Below, one piece after another: positions 20,081 to 28,409 of a stretch of 64,000 nt of DNA. How positions within the stretch are numbered: the stretch's first letter is position 1; each line of letters begins with the position of its first letter. This stretch comes from an uncultured Collinsella sp. Lineage in GTDB: Bacteria; Actinomycetota; Coriobacteriia; Coriobacteriales; Coriobacteriaceae. The notes under the pieces are model-generated. The model did not search any database, was not told the DNA's origin, and saw nothing but the letters and a program-made list of their open reading frames with translations. The position numbers and the translations under genes were made by a program. The stretch spans positions 1-64,000 of the forward strand of contig CAKTWK010000004.1 of the NCBI GenBank assembly GCA_934630735.1, read 5' to 3'.

Positions 20081-20132
20081 GTCATCGGGGGCGTTCTTAT
20101 TTGACTGGTCATTTAAGAACGTCCCCGATGAC
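20081..20132. repeat. 52-bp GTCCCC-type palindrome
   Basis: The arms GTCATCGGGG(G)CGTTCTTA and TAAGAACGTCCCCGATGAC close a short loop. A second copy of the same length with different outer bases is at 21715-21766, and half-copies with GAACGTCCCC or GTCTGTCCCC follow at about 20170 and 20235. Confidence 0.65.
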
Positions 20133-20267
20133 TACCTTGACAAGGAGTGTCCCAAACTGCCGGCAGAAAAGGAACGTCCCCGACTGCCACCTTCGGCAGC
20201 GATGGCAACGCCGCAGGTAGGTACTCATTTATGTCTGTCCCCAATGACTGCATCCGGAGCAAGACAA

Positions 20268-20433
20268 CGCCGCAGGTTGAGTATAAGTCAGCGAAAACGC
20301 CCCTAAGCGAGCAAGGTGACGTGAAAGAGGAGGGAAGCGTACTTCGGTACGCGACCGACGATTGAACGTCAGATTGCCGCTTAGGGGCGTTTGCAGCGTC
20401 GAGCCGTTACGCGGTTTGGCAAAACCGCGTAAC
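20268..20433 (-). repeat. stop-adjacent structured repeat after prfA
   Basis: On the minus strand it starts 3 bases after the prfA stop with a hairpin (GTTACGCGGTTT/AAACCGCGTAAC). Next come GGCTCGACGCTGC, a long stem (AAACGCCCCTAAGCG on both sides) enclosing a variable loop with its own hairpin, and a tail CGCTGACTTATACTCAACC. Same plan as 26300-26453 and 31581-31731. No U-run follows the hairpins. Confidence 0.65.
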
Positions 20434-20436
20434 CCA

Positions 20437-21504
20437 CTACACAGCCTGTGCCAGCTTCTCGGCGCGCTCGGCGGCGGCGAGTGCCTCGATCACGGTGCCG
20501 AGCTGGTCGCCCAGAAGGACACCGTTGTAGGTGGAGTTGAAACCGATGCGGTGGTCGGTCACGCGGTCCTGGGGCTGGTTGTAGGTACGAATCTTTTCGG
20601 AACGGTTGCCGTGGCCGATCTGACTCTGGCGCTCGGCACCGAGCTCTGCCTGCTGACGCTCGAGCTCCATCTCGTACAGACGAGCGCGCAGCATCTGCAT
20701 GCAGACCTCGCGGTTCTGGATCTGGGAACGCTGCTCCTGCGACTGCACCACGGTGTTGGTGGGCAGGTGGGTGATGCGCACGGCGGAGTAGGTGGTGTTA
20801 ACGCACTGACCGCCAGGGCCGGAGGCGCAGTAGGTATCGATGCGCAGGTCGGACTGGTTGATCTGAACGTCGATCTCCTCGGCCTCGGGAAGTACGGCGA
20901 CGGTAGCCGTGGAGGTCTGAATGCGGCCCTGGGACTCGGTCTTGGGGACGCGCTGGACGCGATGCACGCCGGACTCGAACTTCATGACGGAGTAGACGCG
21001 GTCGCCCTCGACCTTGAACTCGATGGACTTAAAGCCGCCGGCCTCGCTGGGGCTGGAGTCGAGCACGGTGGTCTTCCAGCCGCGCGACTCGCAGAAGCGC
21101 TGATACATCTTGTACAGGTCGCCGGCAAAGATGGCCGCCTCGTCGCCACCGGCGGCGGAGCGGATCTCGACGATGGTGTTTTTGTCGTCGTTGGGGTCGC
21201 TCGGGATGAGCATGTACTTGATGTCTTCCTCGAGCTGGGGAAGCTTGGCCTCGTTTTCGGAGATGTCCATCTGGAGCATCTCCTTCTCATCGGCATCGGT
21301 GGTATCGTGGAGCATCTCCTTGGCGGCCTCGATGTCATCGAGCGCGCCGATGTACTCACGCGAAGCGGCGATGAGGTCGGACTGGTGCGCGTACTCCTTG
21401 TTGAGACGCGTGAACTCCTTAATATCAGAGGCGACGGCCGGGTCGGAGAGCTTCTTCTCGAGCTCCTCGTAGGCCTTGATAATCTTTTCGAGCTTGTCGC
21501 GCAT
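20437..21504 (-). CDS. prfA: peptide chain release factor 1
   Basis: It recognises UAA and UAG stop codons and triggers peptide release. At 355 aa it has the GGQ catalytic loop in SGPGGQCVNTTYSAVRITH, with the RF1-type RVPKTESQGRIQTS segment nearby. The coiled N-terminal domain is intact. Start ATG 21504 with AAGGAG 7 bases upstream. A structured repeat begins immediately after its stop. Confidence 0.96.
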   Translation of the reverse strand: MRDKLEKIIKAYEELEKKLSDPAVASDIKEFTRLNKEYAHQSDLIAASREYIGALDDIEAAKEMLHDTTDADEKEMLQMDISENEAKLPQLEEDIKYMLIPSDPNDDKNTIVEIRSAAGGDEAAIFAGDLYKMYQRFCESRGWKTTVLDSSPSEAGGFKSIEFKVEGDRVYSVMKFESGVHRVQRVPKTESQGRIQTSTATVAVLPEAEEIDVQINQSDLRIDTYCASGPGGQCVNTTYSAVRITHLPTNTVVQSQEQRSQIQNREVCMQMLRARLYEMELERQQAELGAERQSQIGHGNRSEKIRTYNQPQDRVTDHRIGFNSTYNGVLLGDQLGTVIEALAAAERAEKLAQAV

Positions 21505-21714
21505 GGCGGGACTCCTTTATATGCGTGAAGGTGAAAATCGGCAGAGTTGATGGGGCGCGCGGCGCCACTGCGGGGGTAAGCCCGGCTAGAACATGTCGAT
21601 CTTCAGATACATGCGCATCCCTTCGCGTATGGGGTACATAGTTGCGGTCTAACCCATACATGATAGCGTGCGCAGGCAAACCTGCATATAACCCGCACGG
21701 AATGAGTGGACGCA

Positions 21715-21795
21715 GCCGTTGGGGACACTCCTTAACGGCTAGTCGTTTAAGAACGTCCCCAACGGCTAACAAAGGGACTGTCGCTTTGTCACATT
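21715..21795. repeat. 52-bp GTCCCC palindrome plus half of an ACAAAGGGA palindrome
   Basis: GCCGTTGGGGAC and GTCCCCAACGGC close at 21715-21766. Then AACAAAGGGACTGTCGCTTTGTCACA (in two parts, about 21768-21794) is a decayed copy of the ATGTGACAAAGGGA palindrome seen elsewhere. The rest of 21505-21714 shows no gene; it is the prfA upstream region. Confidence 0.6.
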
Positions 21796-23211
21796 CTAGA
21801 GCGTTTGGAGTAGAGCGACGAGGAAGCGCACGCCCTGGAGGTAGGCGCGGCGGGTGATGCGCTCGTTGGTGCCGTGGACGCCGCGGTCGCACTCGTCATC
21901 GTCGACTACAAACGCCGAAAAACGAATACATTCGGAGCAAATGTGCTGGTAGTTGGCAGCGTCGGTCGCACCAATCACGGTCGAGGGCACAATTGCCACT
22001 GGCTCGAATGATCCGTTTTCCTCCGTCCCCTCTGGATCACGGAAATAGCGGGCGGCGATGGAGCGAACCGCCTCGAGGCCGGGACCACCGATGCGCGGGG
22101 ACGGCGAGGGTTCGGAGCTGCCGGGGCCCAGCTCCACTTCGACACGACCGGCAAGGTCCGCCCCGGCAACCGCCTCACGGCAGCGCGCCACAACGTCGGC
22201 CACGCTCGTGCCCTCGAGCATGCGGAAATTGATATTGGTCCACATATCCTGCGGCATCACGTTAGCACCGGTGCTACCGCCCTCGATTTGGGTCGGTGCA
22301 CAGGTGGTGGTCACGAGCGGATAGAGCTTCTTGCTGGCGAGGCACTCGCGCACGATGGCGTCCTTGTTGGAGGCGATTTCGTCGGCCGTGTAGAGCCCCA
22401 GCTCGACGAGCTGGGCGGCAAGCAGATCCGTGACGCGCGTCGGCCATTCGATATCGCAGATTGCGGCGATGGCGCGGCTTAGTACCTCGAGCGATGTACC
22501 GCCGTAGGGGTTGGACGAATGCCCGCCCTCACTCTTCGTCTTGAGCACGATGTCGGCGTAGCCCTTCTCGGCAAGGTCAGCATGCATAAGCCAGCCCTCG
22601 CCCGCGCCGTACTCGGTAGTCGAAACAATACGGTAGTCACCCTCGTCGATCAGGTATTCAAGTTCAATGCCGCGCTCCTCAAGCACGCGACCGATCGCCC
22701 CCGCGCCGTACTGCGTAGTCTCCTCGTCCTGGCCAAAGGCCAGGAGCAGCGTGCGCTCGTGCTGCCAACCGTGCGCCAGCGCATACTCGACAGCCTCGAG
22801 AATGCCTGCGACCTGATCCTTCATATCGATCGCGCCACGGCCCCAGATGTAGGTGCCGTCCACATGCCCGCTAAAGGGGGCATGTGTCCAGTCGGCCTCG
22901 GTACCCGGCACCACGGGGACCACGTCCATGTGGCCCATGAGCATGACGGGTTTGAGAGCGGGGTCGGAACCGCCAAGCGCCACCAGCAGCGAATGGTCGA
23001 TAAGCTCGACCTCGCCCGCCGCAAACACGCGCGGCCAGGCCTGCTGCATATAGGCGCGCAGGTCATCGAAGGACTGCCAGTCCACCGCCTCGGCATCCAT
23101 GCTCGAGATGGTCGGAAACGACAGCACGCGGCCCAAGCGCTCGCACGCGCCGGCCTCGTCTATATCGGCAAAATCGTCCTCATGCGCAAAGAAGCGCCAA
23201 ACCTCGGCCAT
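21796..23211 (-). CDS. M20-family metallopeptidase
   Basis: A 471-aa dizinc hydrolase of the M20 (carboxypeptidase/deacylase) group. The metal and catalytic motifs are HMDVVPV, GRGAIDMKD, GQDEETT, EGGHSSN (lid domain) and the C-terminal GVHGTNE. It probably cleaves dipeptides or N-acyl amino acids in the cytoplasm. It is the last gene of the amino-acid ABC importer operon (71-base gap with a hairpin), suggesting it processes what the importer brings in. Start ATG 23211 has AAGGATG upstream; in-frame sequence further upstream belongs to the ATPase gene in another frame. Confidence 0.88.
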   Translation of the reverse strand: MAEVWRFFAHEDDFADIDEAGACERLGRVLSFPTISSMDAEAVDWQSFDDLRAYMQQAWPRVFAAGEVELIDHSLLVALGGSDPALKPVMLMGHMDVVPVVPGTEADWTHAPFSGHVDGTYIWGRGAIDMKDQVAGILEAVEYALAHGWQHERTLLLAFGQDEETTQYGAGAIGRVLEERGIELEYLIDEGDYRIVSTTEYGAGEGWLMHADLAEKGYADIVLKTKSEGGHSSNPYGGTSLEVLSRAIAAICDIEWPTRVTDLLAAQLVELGLYTADEIASNKDAIVRECLASKKLYPLVTTTCAPTQIEGGSTGANVMPQDMWTNINFRMLEGTSVADVVARCREAVAGADLAGRVEVELGPGSSEPSPSPRIGGPGLEAVRSIAARYFRDPEGTEENGSFEPVAIVPSTVIGATDAANYQHICSECIRFSAFVVDDDECDRGVHGTNERITRRAYLQGVRFLVALLQTL

Positions 23212-23235
23212 GACATCCTTTCGATTGTGACGACA

Positions 23236-23260
23236 AAGGCCGCCCCACGGGAGCGGCCCT
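23236..23260 (-). terminator. intergenic hairpin between ABC ATPase and M20 genes
   Basis: GGCCGC and GCGGCC arms with TTTG following on the minus strand. It may reduce read-through into the peptidase gene. Confidence 0.45.
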
Positions 23261-23282
23261 GCAACGTAAGCGTTTGCGTCGG

Positions 23283-24068
23283 TTATTTGTCCTCGAGATA
23301 GCGAGAGAGGAACTCGCGAGTGCGCTGGTGTTTGGGGTTGCCGAAGAGCTCGGCCGGCGCGGCGTCCTCGAGCACCACGCCCTTGTCCATAAAGACCACG
23401 CGGTCGGACACGGTTCGGGCAAAGGCCATCTCGTGCGTGACGACGACCATGGTCATGCCGTCGGCCGCGAGCTTGCGCATGACCTCGAGCACCTCGCCCA
23501 CGATCTCGGGGTCGAGCGCGGAGGTCGGCTCGTCGAACAGCATGATCTGCGGATTCATACATAGGGCACGAGCGATGGCCACGCGCTGTTTTTGGCCACC
23601 GGACAGGCGACCAACGGCGGCGTGCGCGAACTTTTCGAGTCCCACGCTCGTCAGATGCTCCATCGCGACCTTCTCGGCCTCGGCCTTGCTCATCTTTTTG
23701 AGCGTGACGGGCGCGAGCGTGCAGTTGTCGAGCACATCCATGTTGTTGAACAAGTTAAAGCCCTGGAACACCATGCCGATGTCCTCGCGGAGTTTATTGA
23801 TATTGCAGCGCTCGGCCGTAAGGTCCTGGCCGTGGAACCAGATGTGGCCCGCGTCCGGGGTCTCGAGCAGGTTGAGGCAGCGCAGGAAGGTCGACTTGCC
23901 CGAGCCCGAGGCGCCGATAATGGTAACGACCTCGCCGGGGTTAACGGACAGGTCGATGCCTTTGAGCACCTCGAGCGAGCCGAAGCTCTTACGCAGGCCC
24001 TCGACGCGGATGAGCGGCTCATTGGTCTGTGCGGCGGCCGCGGTGCCGGTAGTGGCGGTATCTGCCAT
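23283..24068 (-). CDS. polar amino-acid ABC transporter ATP-binding protein
   Basis: A 261-aa GlnQ/HisP-type ATPase: Walker [10 protein letters not shown] (52-60), Q-loop MVFQGFNLF, signature LSGGQKQR, Walker [15 protein letters not shown], and the H-loop VVVTHEM. It energises the permease encoded just upstream. Start ATG 24068 was chosen over an extension into the permease end. The Ala/Thr-rich first 15 residues are not conserved. Confidence 0.93.
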   Translation of the reverse strand: MADTATTGTAAAAQTNEPLIRVEGLRKSFGSLEVLKGIDLSVNPGEVVTIIGASGSGKSTFLRCLNLLETPDAGHIWFHGQDLTAERCNINKLREDIGMVFQGFNLFNNMDVLDNCTLAPVTLKKMSKAEAEKVAMEHLTSVGLEKFAHAAVGRLSGGQKQRVAIARALCMNPQIMLFDEPTSALDPEIVGEVLEVMRKLAADGMTMVVVTHEMAFARTVSDRVVFMDKGVVLEDAAPAELFGNPKHQRTREFLSRYLEDK

Positions 24069-24090
24069 GATGATTCTCCTCGTCTTGAGC

Positions 24091-25239
24091 CTAGTTGGAG
24101 CTGGGCAGCGTTGCCGGGGCCTCGGCGCCGAGCTTTTTGCCAAAGGCCTCGAGCAGGCGGCTCGCCACGAGCGTCAGGATCAGGTAGACCACGAGCGCCA
24201 CGCAGTAGACCTCCATCTGGCGGTAGTACACGCCGGCGACGGTGGTGGTGGCGTACATGAGGTCGAACACGCCGATGACCGAGAGCACCGACGAGTCCTT
24301 GATGTTGATGATGAGCTCGTTGGTGAGCGCCGGAATCGCGTTTTTAATGCCCTGGGGGAACACGACCTTGCGCATAGCCTGCCACTGCGAAAGACCCAGC
24401 GAGCGCGCTGCCTCGGCCTGGCCGGGATCGATGGACTCGATGCCGCCGCGCAGGACCTCCATCATGTAGGCGGTGGAGTTGAGCGAGATGGTGACGAGGC
24501 CGGCGGTGAAGGTACTCCAGATCTGGTTGGCCTGGGCGGTCTCGAAGCCCATGCCGCGCAAAACGGTGAAGCCCGCGTAATAGATGAGTAGACCCTGGAC
24601 CATCATGGGCGTGCCGCGCACGATGGTGGAGTAGACGGTCGCAAAGCCGCGGCCGATGCTCTTGAAGAAGCGCGTGAGATCGTTATCCACGCGGTCGAAC
24701 GTCTGAATACGCAAAAACACAAAGAGCAGCGCCAGGAAGAATGCGATGACGGTGCCGAAGGTGGCAAGCGCGATGGTGATCTCGATACCGCGGATAAAGA
24801 AGTCCCCGCTCTTGTAGGTCATGTAGACCAAGCTCGACAAAAAGTCGCTGGGGTTGGAGTCCGAGACAATGCTCACCTGCACCAGGTCGATAAACGACAT
24901 GACGCAACGGTCGATAAAGAAGATCACCGCAATAGCAACAACGACATAGCTACCCAGGCGCGTGCCGCGACGGAAGCGCTCGGAAGCAAACGGCGACATT
25001 TCGCGATAGTCGTTCCAGTGCATGAGCTTGGTGACGAGCGCCGCCGCCGACACGACGAGCCAGGCCCAAAGAATCGCCCAGAGGCAGTCTTGGAACACGC
25101 CCGTAGGCGCCAAGAAGCTCAGCGGCGTGGGGTTGCGTTGGCTAAATGCCAGGCCGAGCGCCGCGATAACGCTCGTGCCCAGGTACACATAGCGGTGGTC
25201 GGCCTTGATAAAGGAGGCCAGACGATTGATGGTTTTCAT
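24091..25239 (-). CDS. polar amino-acid ABC transporter permease
   Basis: A 382-aa inner-membrane permease of the HisM/GlnP class. The coupling (EAA) loop [20 protein letters not shown] is clear. The N-terminal ~130 residues hold extra membrane helices before the usual five-helix core, making it longer than the ~220-aa norm. It lies 9 bases after the binding-protein gene. Confidence 0.9.
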   Translation of the reverse strand: MKTINRLASFIKADHRYVYLGTSVIAALGLAFSQRNPTPLSFLAPTGVFQDCLWAILWAWLVVSAAALVTKLMHWNDYREMSPFASERFRRGTRLGSYVVVAIAVIFFIDRCVMSFIDLVQVSIVSDSNPSDFLSSLVYMTYKSGDFFIRGIEITIALATFGTVIAFFLALLFVFLRIQTFDRVDNDLTRFFKSIGRGFATVYSTIVRGTPMMVQGLLIYYAGFTVLRGMGFETAQANQIWSTFTAGLVTISLNSTAYMMEVLRGGIESIDPGQAEAARSLGLSQWQAMRKVVFPQGIKNAIPALTNELIINIKDSSVLSVIGVFDLMYATTTVAGVYYRQMEVYCVALVVYLILTLVASRLLEAFGKKLGAEAPATLPSSN

Positions 25240-25248
25240 GCTGCCTCC

Positions 25249-26175
25249 CTATGCCGGCTGACGGTCGAGGCACGCGTCCCACATTTGGTCGCGCTCCTCC
25301 TGGCTGACACCCTTGAGTGTCTTGTCGATGAGCTTAAGCAGCTTGTCCGAGCCCTTGCGGCAGCCGACGTTTGCCGCGACCTCCTGCTTAAAGCCCTCGC
25401 CCTCGGCAAAATGAATGGGAACGATGCCCGGATTTTGAGCCATATAGCCCTTCTCGTTCTCGGTGTTGTACGTCACGGCGTCACAGGTACCCTGCAGCAG
25501 GTTCGAGAACACCGTGGGGACCGAATCGACCGGGTTTTTGTGCACAACGCCCGGGATCTCGTCGATGACGGTATCGAGCATGGTGTCCTTTTGGCCGAGC
25601 ACCGTGGCACCACTGAAATCGCTGAGCTTGGTGGCGTTTTGGTAGGGGGAACCCTCTTTTACAAACAGGCCAAAGTAGCCAATGAAGTACGGGTCGGAGA
25701 AGCCGACTGACTCCTCACGCTCGGGCGTGGCGCTCATGCCGGCGATGATGAGATCGATCTGGCCGTTGTTGAGCGAGTCGATAAGGCCCGAGAAGCTCTG
25801 CTTGACGGCAACGGGCTCGCCGCCGAGGGCCTTGCAGACGATCTTGGCGATCTGCACGTCGTAGCCGTCGGCATAGGCGCCCTGCACGTTGTCGATGGGG
25901 ATGGTGTACTCGCTGGCTTCGGAAACCTGCCAGTTGTACGGGGCGTAGGCCGCCTCCATGCCGATGCGGATCTTATCCTTGCCGATCACGGAATCGGACA
26001 GGTCGTCGCGACCGCCGCCCGTCGTGGGCTGAACCACCTTGAGCGTGGACGGACGCTGACAGCCGGCGAGCGCGCCGGCGACGACGGAAGCGCTCGCAGC
26101 GAGAGCGCTACCCAAAAAGATGCGACGGCTGCACACCAGCTGTGGATGCGCGTCGCGTTGATGGGGAGAATGCAT
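25249..26175 (-). CDS. amino-acid ABC transporter substrate-binding lipoprotein
   Basis: A family 3 solute-binding protein of 308 aa. The signal contains SRRIFLG (16-22), a twin-arginine-like motif, then a hydrophobic run and the lipobox AGC (Cys 39), so the mature protein is lipid-anchored outside the membrane. IRIGMEAAYAPYNW and DGYDVQIAK are standard ligand-pocket segments. First gene of the operon binding protein-permease-ATPase-M20. Ligand unknown, probably a polar amino acid or small peptide. Confidence 0.92.
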   Translation of the reverse strand: MHSPHQRDAHPQLVCSRRIFLGSALAASASVVAGALAGCQRPSTLKVVQPTTGGGRDDLSDSVIGKDKIRIGMEAAYAPYNWQVSEASEYTIPIDNVQGAYADGYDVQIAKIVCKALGGEPVAVKQSFSGLIDSLNNGQIDLIIAGMSATPEREESVGFSDPYFIGYFGLFVKEGSPYQNATKLSDFSGATVLGQKDTMLDTVIDEIPGVVHKNPVDSVPTVFSNLLQGTCDAVTYNTENEKGYMAQNPGIVPIHFAEGEGFKQEVAANVGCRKGSDKLLKLIDKTLKGVSQEERDQMWDACLDRQPA

Positions 26176-26299
26176 AATCTGCCTTCCCTGTTGAATCGTA
26201 TGCTGACGACTTAACAGGATATACGCCAGCGACCAGCAGCGCAGCACAAGCTCGAAAAATTAATAGACACACGGTAGTCATTGGGAACGTCGATGTTTT

Positions 26300-26453
26300 G
26301 GCAATGCCAGCGAGCGCCGCCCAGAGCGAACAAGTTGGCATGAAAAAGGCAAGGCATAGACCTTCTGGTCATGCCGTGCCTTTTGAATGGCAAATTGTCG
26401 CTCTGGGTGGCGCGCAGCGTCGACCGGTCCGCCGTTCGTCAGAACGGCGGAAC
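26300..26453 (-). repeat. stop-adjacent structured repeat after the epimerase gene
   Basis: On the minus strand it starts 3-4 bases after the stop with TTCCGCCGTT/AACGGCGGAA, then CCGGTCGACGCTGCGC. A long stem follows (GCGCC.CCCAGAGCGACAA with TTGTTCGCTCTGGGCGGCGC), holding an inner AAAAGGCACGGCATGACC hairpin, then the tail GCTCGCTGGCATTGCC. The rest of 26176-26299 shows only the importer promoter region. Confidence 0.65.
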
Positions 26454-26455
26454 CT

Positions 26456-27349
26456 CTAGAGCAGGGTGACGCTAAAGCTGCGGACGTCCGTCTCGCCCGG
26501 CGCCAGCGTAATGGTGTTGACCTTGTGCTCAAAGACGTCGTCCTCGGTGTCCATGGTGGTGTGGCCGGTCCAGGGCTCGAGCGCCACAAACGGAGCGTCG
26601 TTGGCGGCAGACCACACGCCAATGTACTTAAAGCCCTCAAAGTCGATCTTGACGCCGTGGCCCGACTTGCGGCCGCGCAGCGTGAGCGTGGAGCCCGGGG
26701 TATCGGTGAACATGATGGCATCGTTATCGAAGCTGCGGTGCGTGATGGGCAGCACGTCCGAGTTATCGGGAGCCTTGTAGCTGCCCTCGAACGTCATAAG
26801 GCCGTCGGGCGTGATGATGGGGGCCTCGTTAGTCCAAGCCTCGGTAAACGCCAGCTCGTAATCCTCGAACACCTCGTCCTCGGCACCGGGGGCGGGCACG
26901 TTAAATGCGGGGTGGCCGCCCACCGAGAACGGCAGGTCAACGTCACCGGTGTTGGTGACGGCAAAGGTCTGCGTGAGGGTGGCGTCGCCGGTCAGGGCAT
27001 AGGTCATGTTGAGCTTAAAGTGGAACGGAAACGCCTTGAGCGACTCGGGCGTGTCGGTGAGCTCGTAGGTAACGGACGAACCATCCTCCGACACCTCGAC
27101 GATCTTATGCTCGACAATGCGCGCGATGCCGTGGCGCGCCATCTCGCAGGCGCCGGCTGCAGACGTCGCCGTATTGTTGCGCAGCGACCCCACGATGGGG
27201 AACAGGATGGGCGCGTGCTTGCCCCAAAAGGCCGGGTCGCCCTGCCACAGATACTCGTTGCCGTTAAGGGCAAGGCTCGTGAGCTGGGCGCCCATGGAAT
27301 CGATGGCCGCGGTGAGGCCGCCGCGCTTGATGGTAGTGACGGTGGACAT
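26456..27349 (-). CDS. aldose 1-epimerase family protein
   Basis: A 297-aa cytoplasmic protein of the galactose-mutarotase fold, closest in pattern to the YeaD/LacX group. Visible are the conserved LFPIVGSLRNN, the ARHGIAR histidine, GGHPAFNVP and the late glutamate in VALEPWTG. It interconverts alpha and beta anomers of a sugar or sugar phosphate. Start ATG 27349 with GAGGAAG upstream. Monocistronic. Exact sugar unknown. Confidence 0.85.
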   Translation of the reverse strand: MSTVTTIKRGGLTAAIDSMGAQLTSLALNGNEYLWQGDPAFWGKHAPILFPIVGSLRNNTATSAAGACEMARHGIARIVEHKIVEVSEDGSSVTYELTDTPESLKAFPFHFKLNMTYALTGDATLTQTFAVTNTGDVDLPFSVGGHPAFNVPAPGAEDEVFEDYELAFTEAWTNEAPIITPDGLMTFEGSYKAPDNSDVLPITHRSFDNDAIMFTDTPGSTLTLRGRKSGHGVKIDFEGFKYIGVWSAANDAPFVALEPWTGHTTMDTEDDVFEHKVNTITLAPGETDVRSFSVTLL

Positions 27350-27428
27350 GCTACTTCCTCCAATGGTAAACAACGGTGCCAAGGGCTATTGTCCCACTCT
27401 TGGCGGCGGGGTTGATCGGCAGGCGCGG

Positions 27429-28295
27429 TTATTGAGCAATAGCGTAAAGGTCAAACCCGCCCTGCGGCGTGCTATCGACCGTGTCGGGCGCCTGTGAGTT
27501 AAAGCTCACGGGAACCATGCGCTTTGAGGCGCGGAAGCGCGTGCCATCGGTGGCGACGGGCGGCTCGTCGACCGTGAGCTCGTAGTCGCCGGGCTTGAGT
27601 TCGATGCCATCGCCAGCGGAGTTGACATATTGATACTCGTCAATCGCCTGCCCCCTGAGTGTGCGACCCACGATGTGGATGAGCATCTGGCTGTCACCGC
27701 GGGCGGTGTCCCATGTCGCACCGTCCTTGACCTCGACCGACACGTGCACCGAGCGCGTGCGGCCGAGCGATTGCTCGACAGACATCTCGACCTTGGCGGC
27801 ATCTTTGCGCTGTTGCTCCACATGGCTCCAGACATTTCCGATCGCCGAGCAAGCGATGACGCCGGCCATGAAGGCGATAAGGATGGGGCCGAGCGGGGAG
27901 CGGCGGCCCGCGTCTTCCTCGCGAGCTAGGTTGGGGCGATGCGTGGGCGCAGGCGCCTGAGCACCCTGCGCGGGCACGTCGAGTATGCTGAAGGATGCCG
28001 TGCTGCCGGGGTCGATGTTATGGCGCGGCTGCGGGGTCTTTGCCGGCGAGATGGACATGTCGGCTGGCTCACCCAGTGTGGCCGTGGCATCGGCCTTAGC
28101 CTCGTCGGCCTCGGCCTGGGCCCAGGCCTGTTCAAAGGTCAGGGGTTCGGCGGAGTCGGAAGCGGCGTCCGTCTCGACGGCATCGTTGCCGGTCTCGTCC
28201 TCGTCGCTCGACACGTCAGGCGGCGCGGGCTCGTCCCACTCTTCGTCCGGAGCCTCGCCCTCGGTATACCACCATTCAAAGTTATCGATATCCAT
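27429..28295 (-). CDS. single-pass membrane protein of unknown function
   Basis: I do not recognise a family. It is 288 aa: an acidic, Glu/Asp/Ala-rich and probably disordered cytoplasmic half (1-130), one membrane helix (~136-155), then an extracytoplasmic domain of about 130 residues with beta-type repeats (SVHVSVEVKDGATWD, GDYELTVDEPP). The layout suggests a surface or wall-associated domain on a membrane stalk. Start ATG 28295. Flanked by its own promoter region and the repeat at 28372. Confidence 0.7.
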   Translation of the reverse strand: MDIDNFEWWYTEGEAPDEEWDEPAPPDVSSDEDETGNDAVETDAASDSAEPLTFEQAWAQAEADEAKADATATLGEPADMSISPAKTPQPRHNIDPGSTASFSILDVPAQGAQAPAPTHRPNLAREEDAGRRSPLGPILIAFMAGVIACSAIGNVWSHVEQQRKDAAKVEMSVEQSLGRTRSVHVSVEVKDGATWDTARGDSQMLIHIVGRTLRGQAIDEYQYVNSAGDGIELKPGDYELTVDEPPVATDGTRFRASKRMVPVSFNSQAPDTVDSTPQGGFDLYAIAQ

Positions 28296-28371
28296 ACGGG
28301 GCGCCCCCTTGGCCTCGCAAATAAACACTTGCCAGCCTTATACCCCCAGATGGCACGGCGGCTCGCATGGA

Positions 28372-28402
28372 ATGTGACAAAGGGACTATCCCTTTGTCAC
28401 AT
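28372..28402. repeat. ATGTGACAAAGGGA palindrome
   Basis: Perfect 14+14 inverted repeat around CTA. It lies 7 bases beyond the stop of the ATPase gene; an identical copy is on the other side of that gene at 29881-29915. Confidence 0.8.
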
Positions 28403-28409
28403 TTTGCGT

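Noticed and set aside
23212..23562. Longer start for the M20 peptidase reaching into the ABC ATPase gene
   Set aside because: The extra 117 residues are an out-of-frame reading of the ATPase; the ATG at 23211 has a ribosome site and matches where the family begins.
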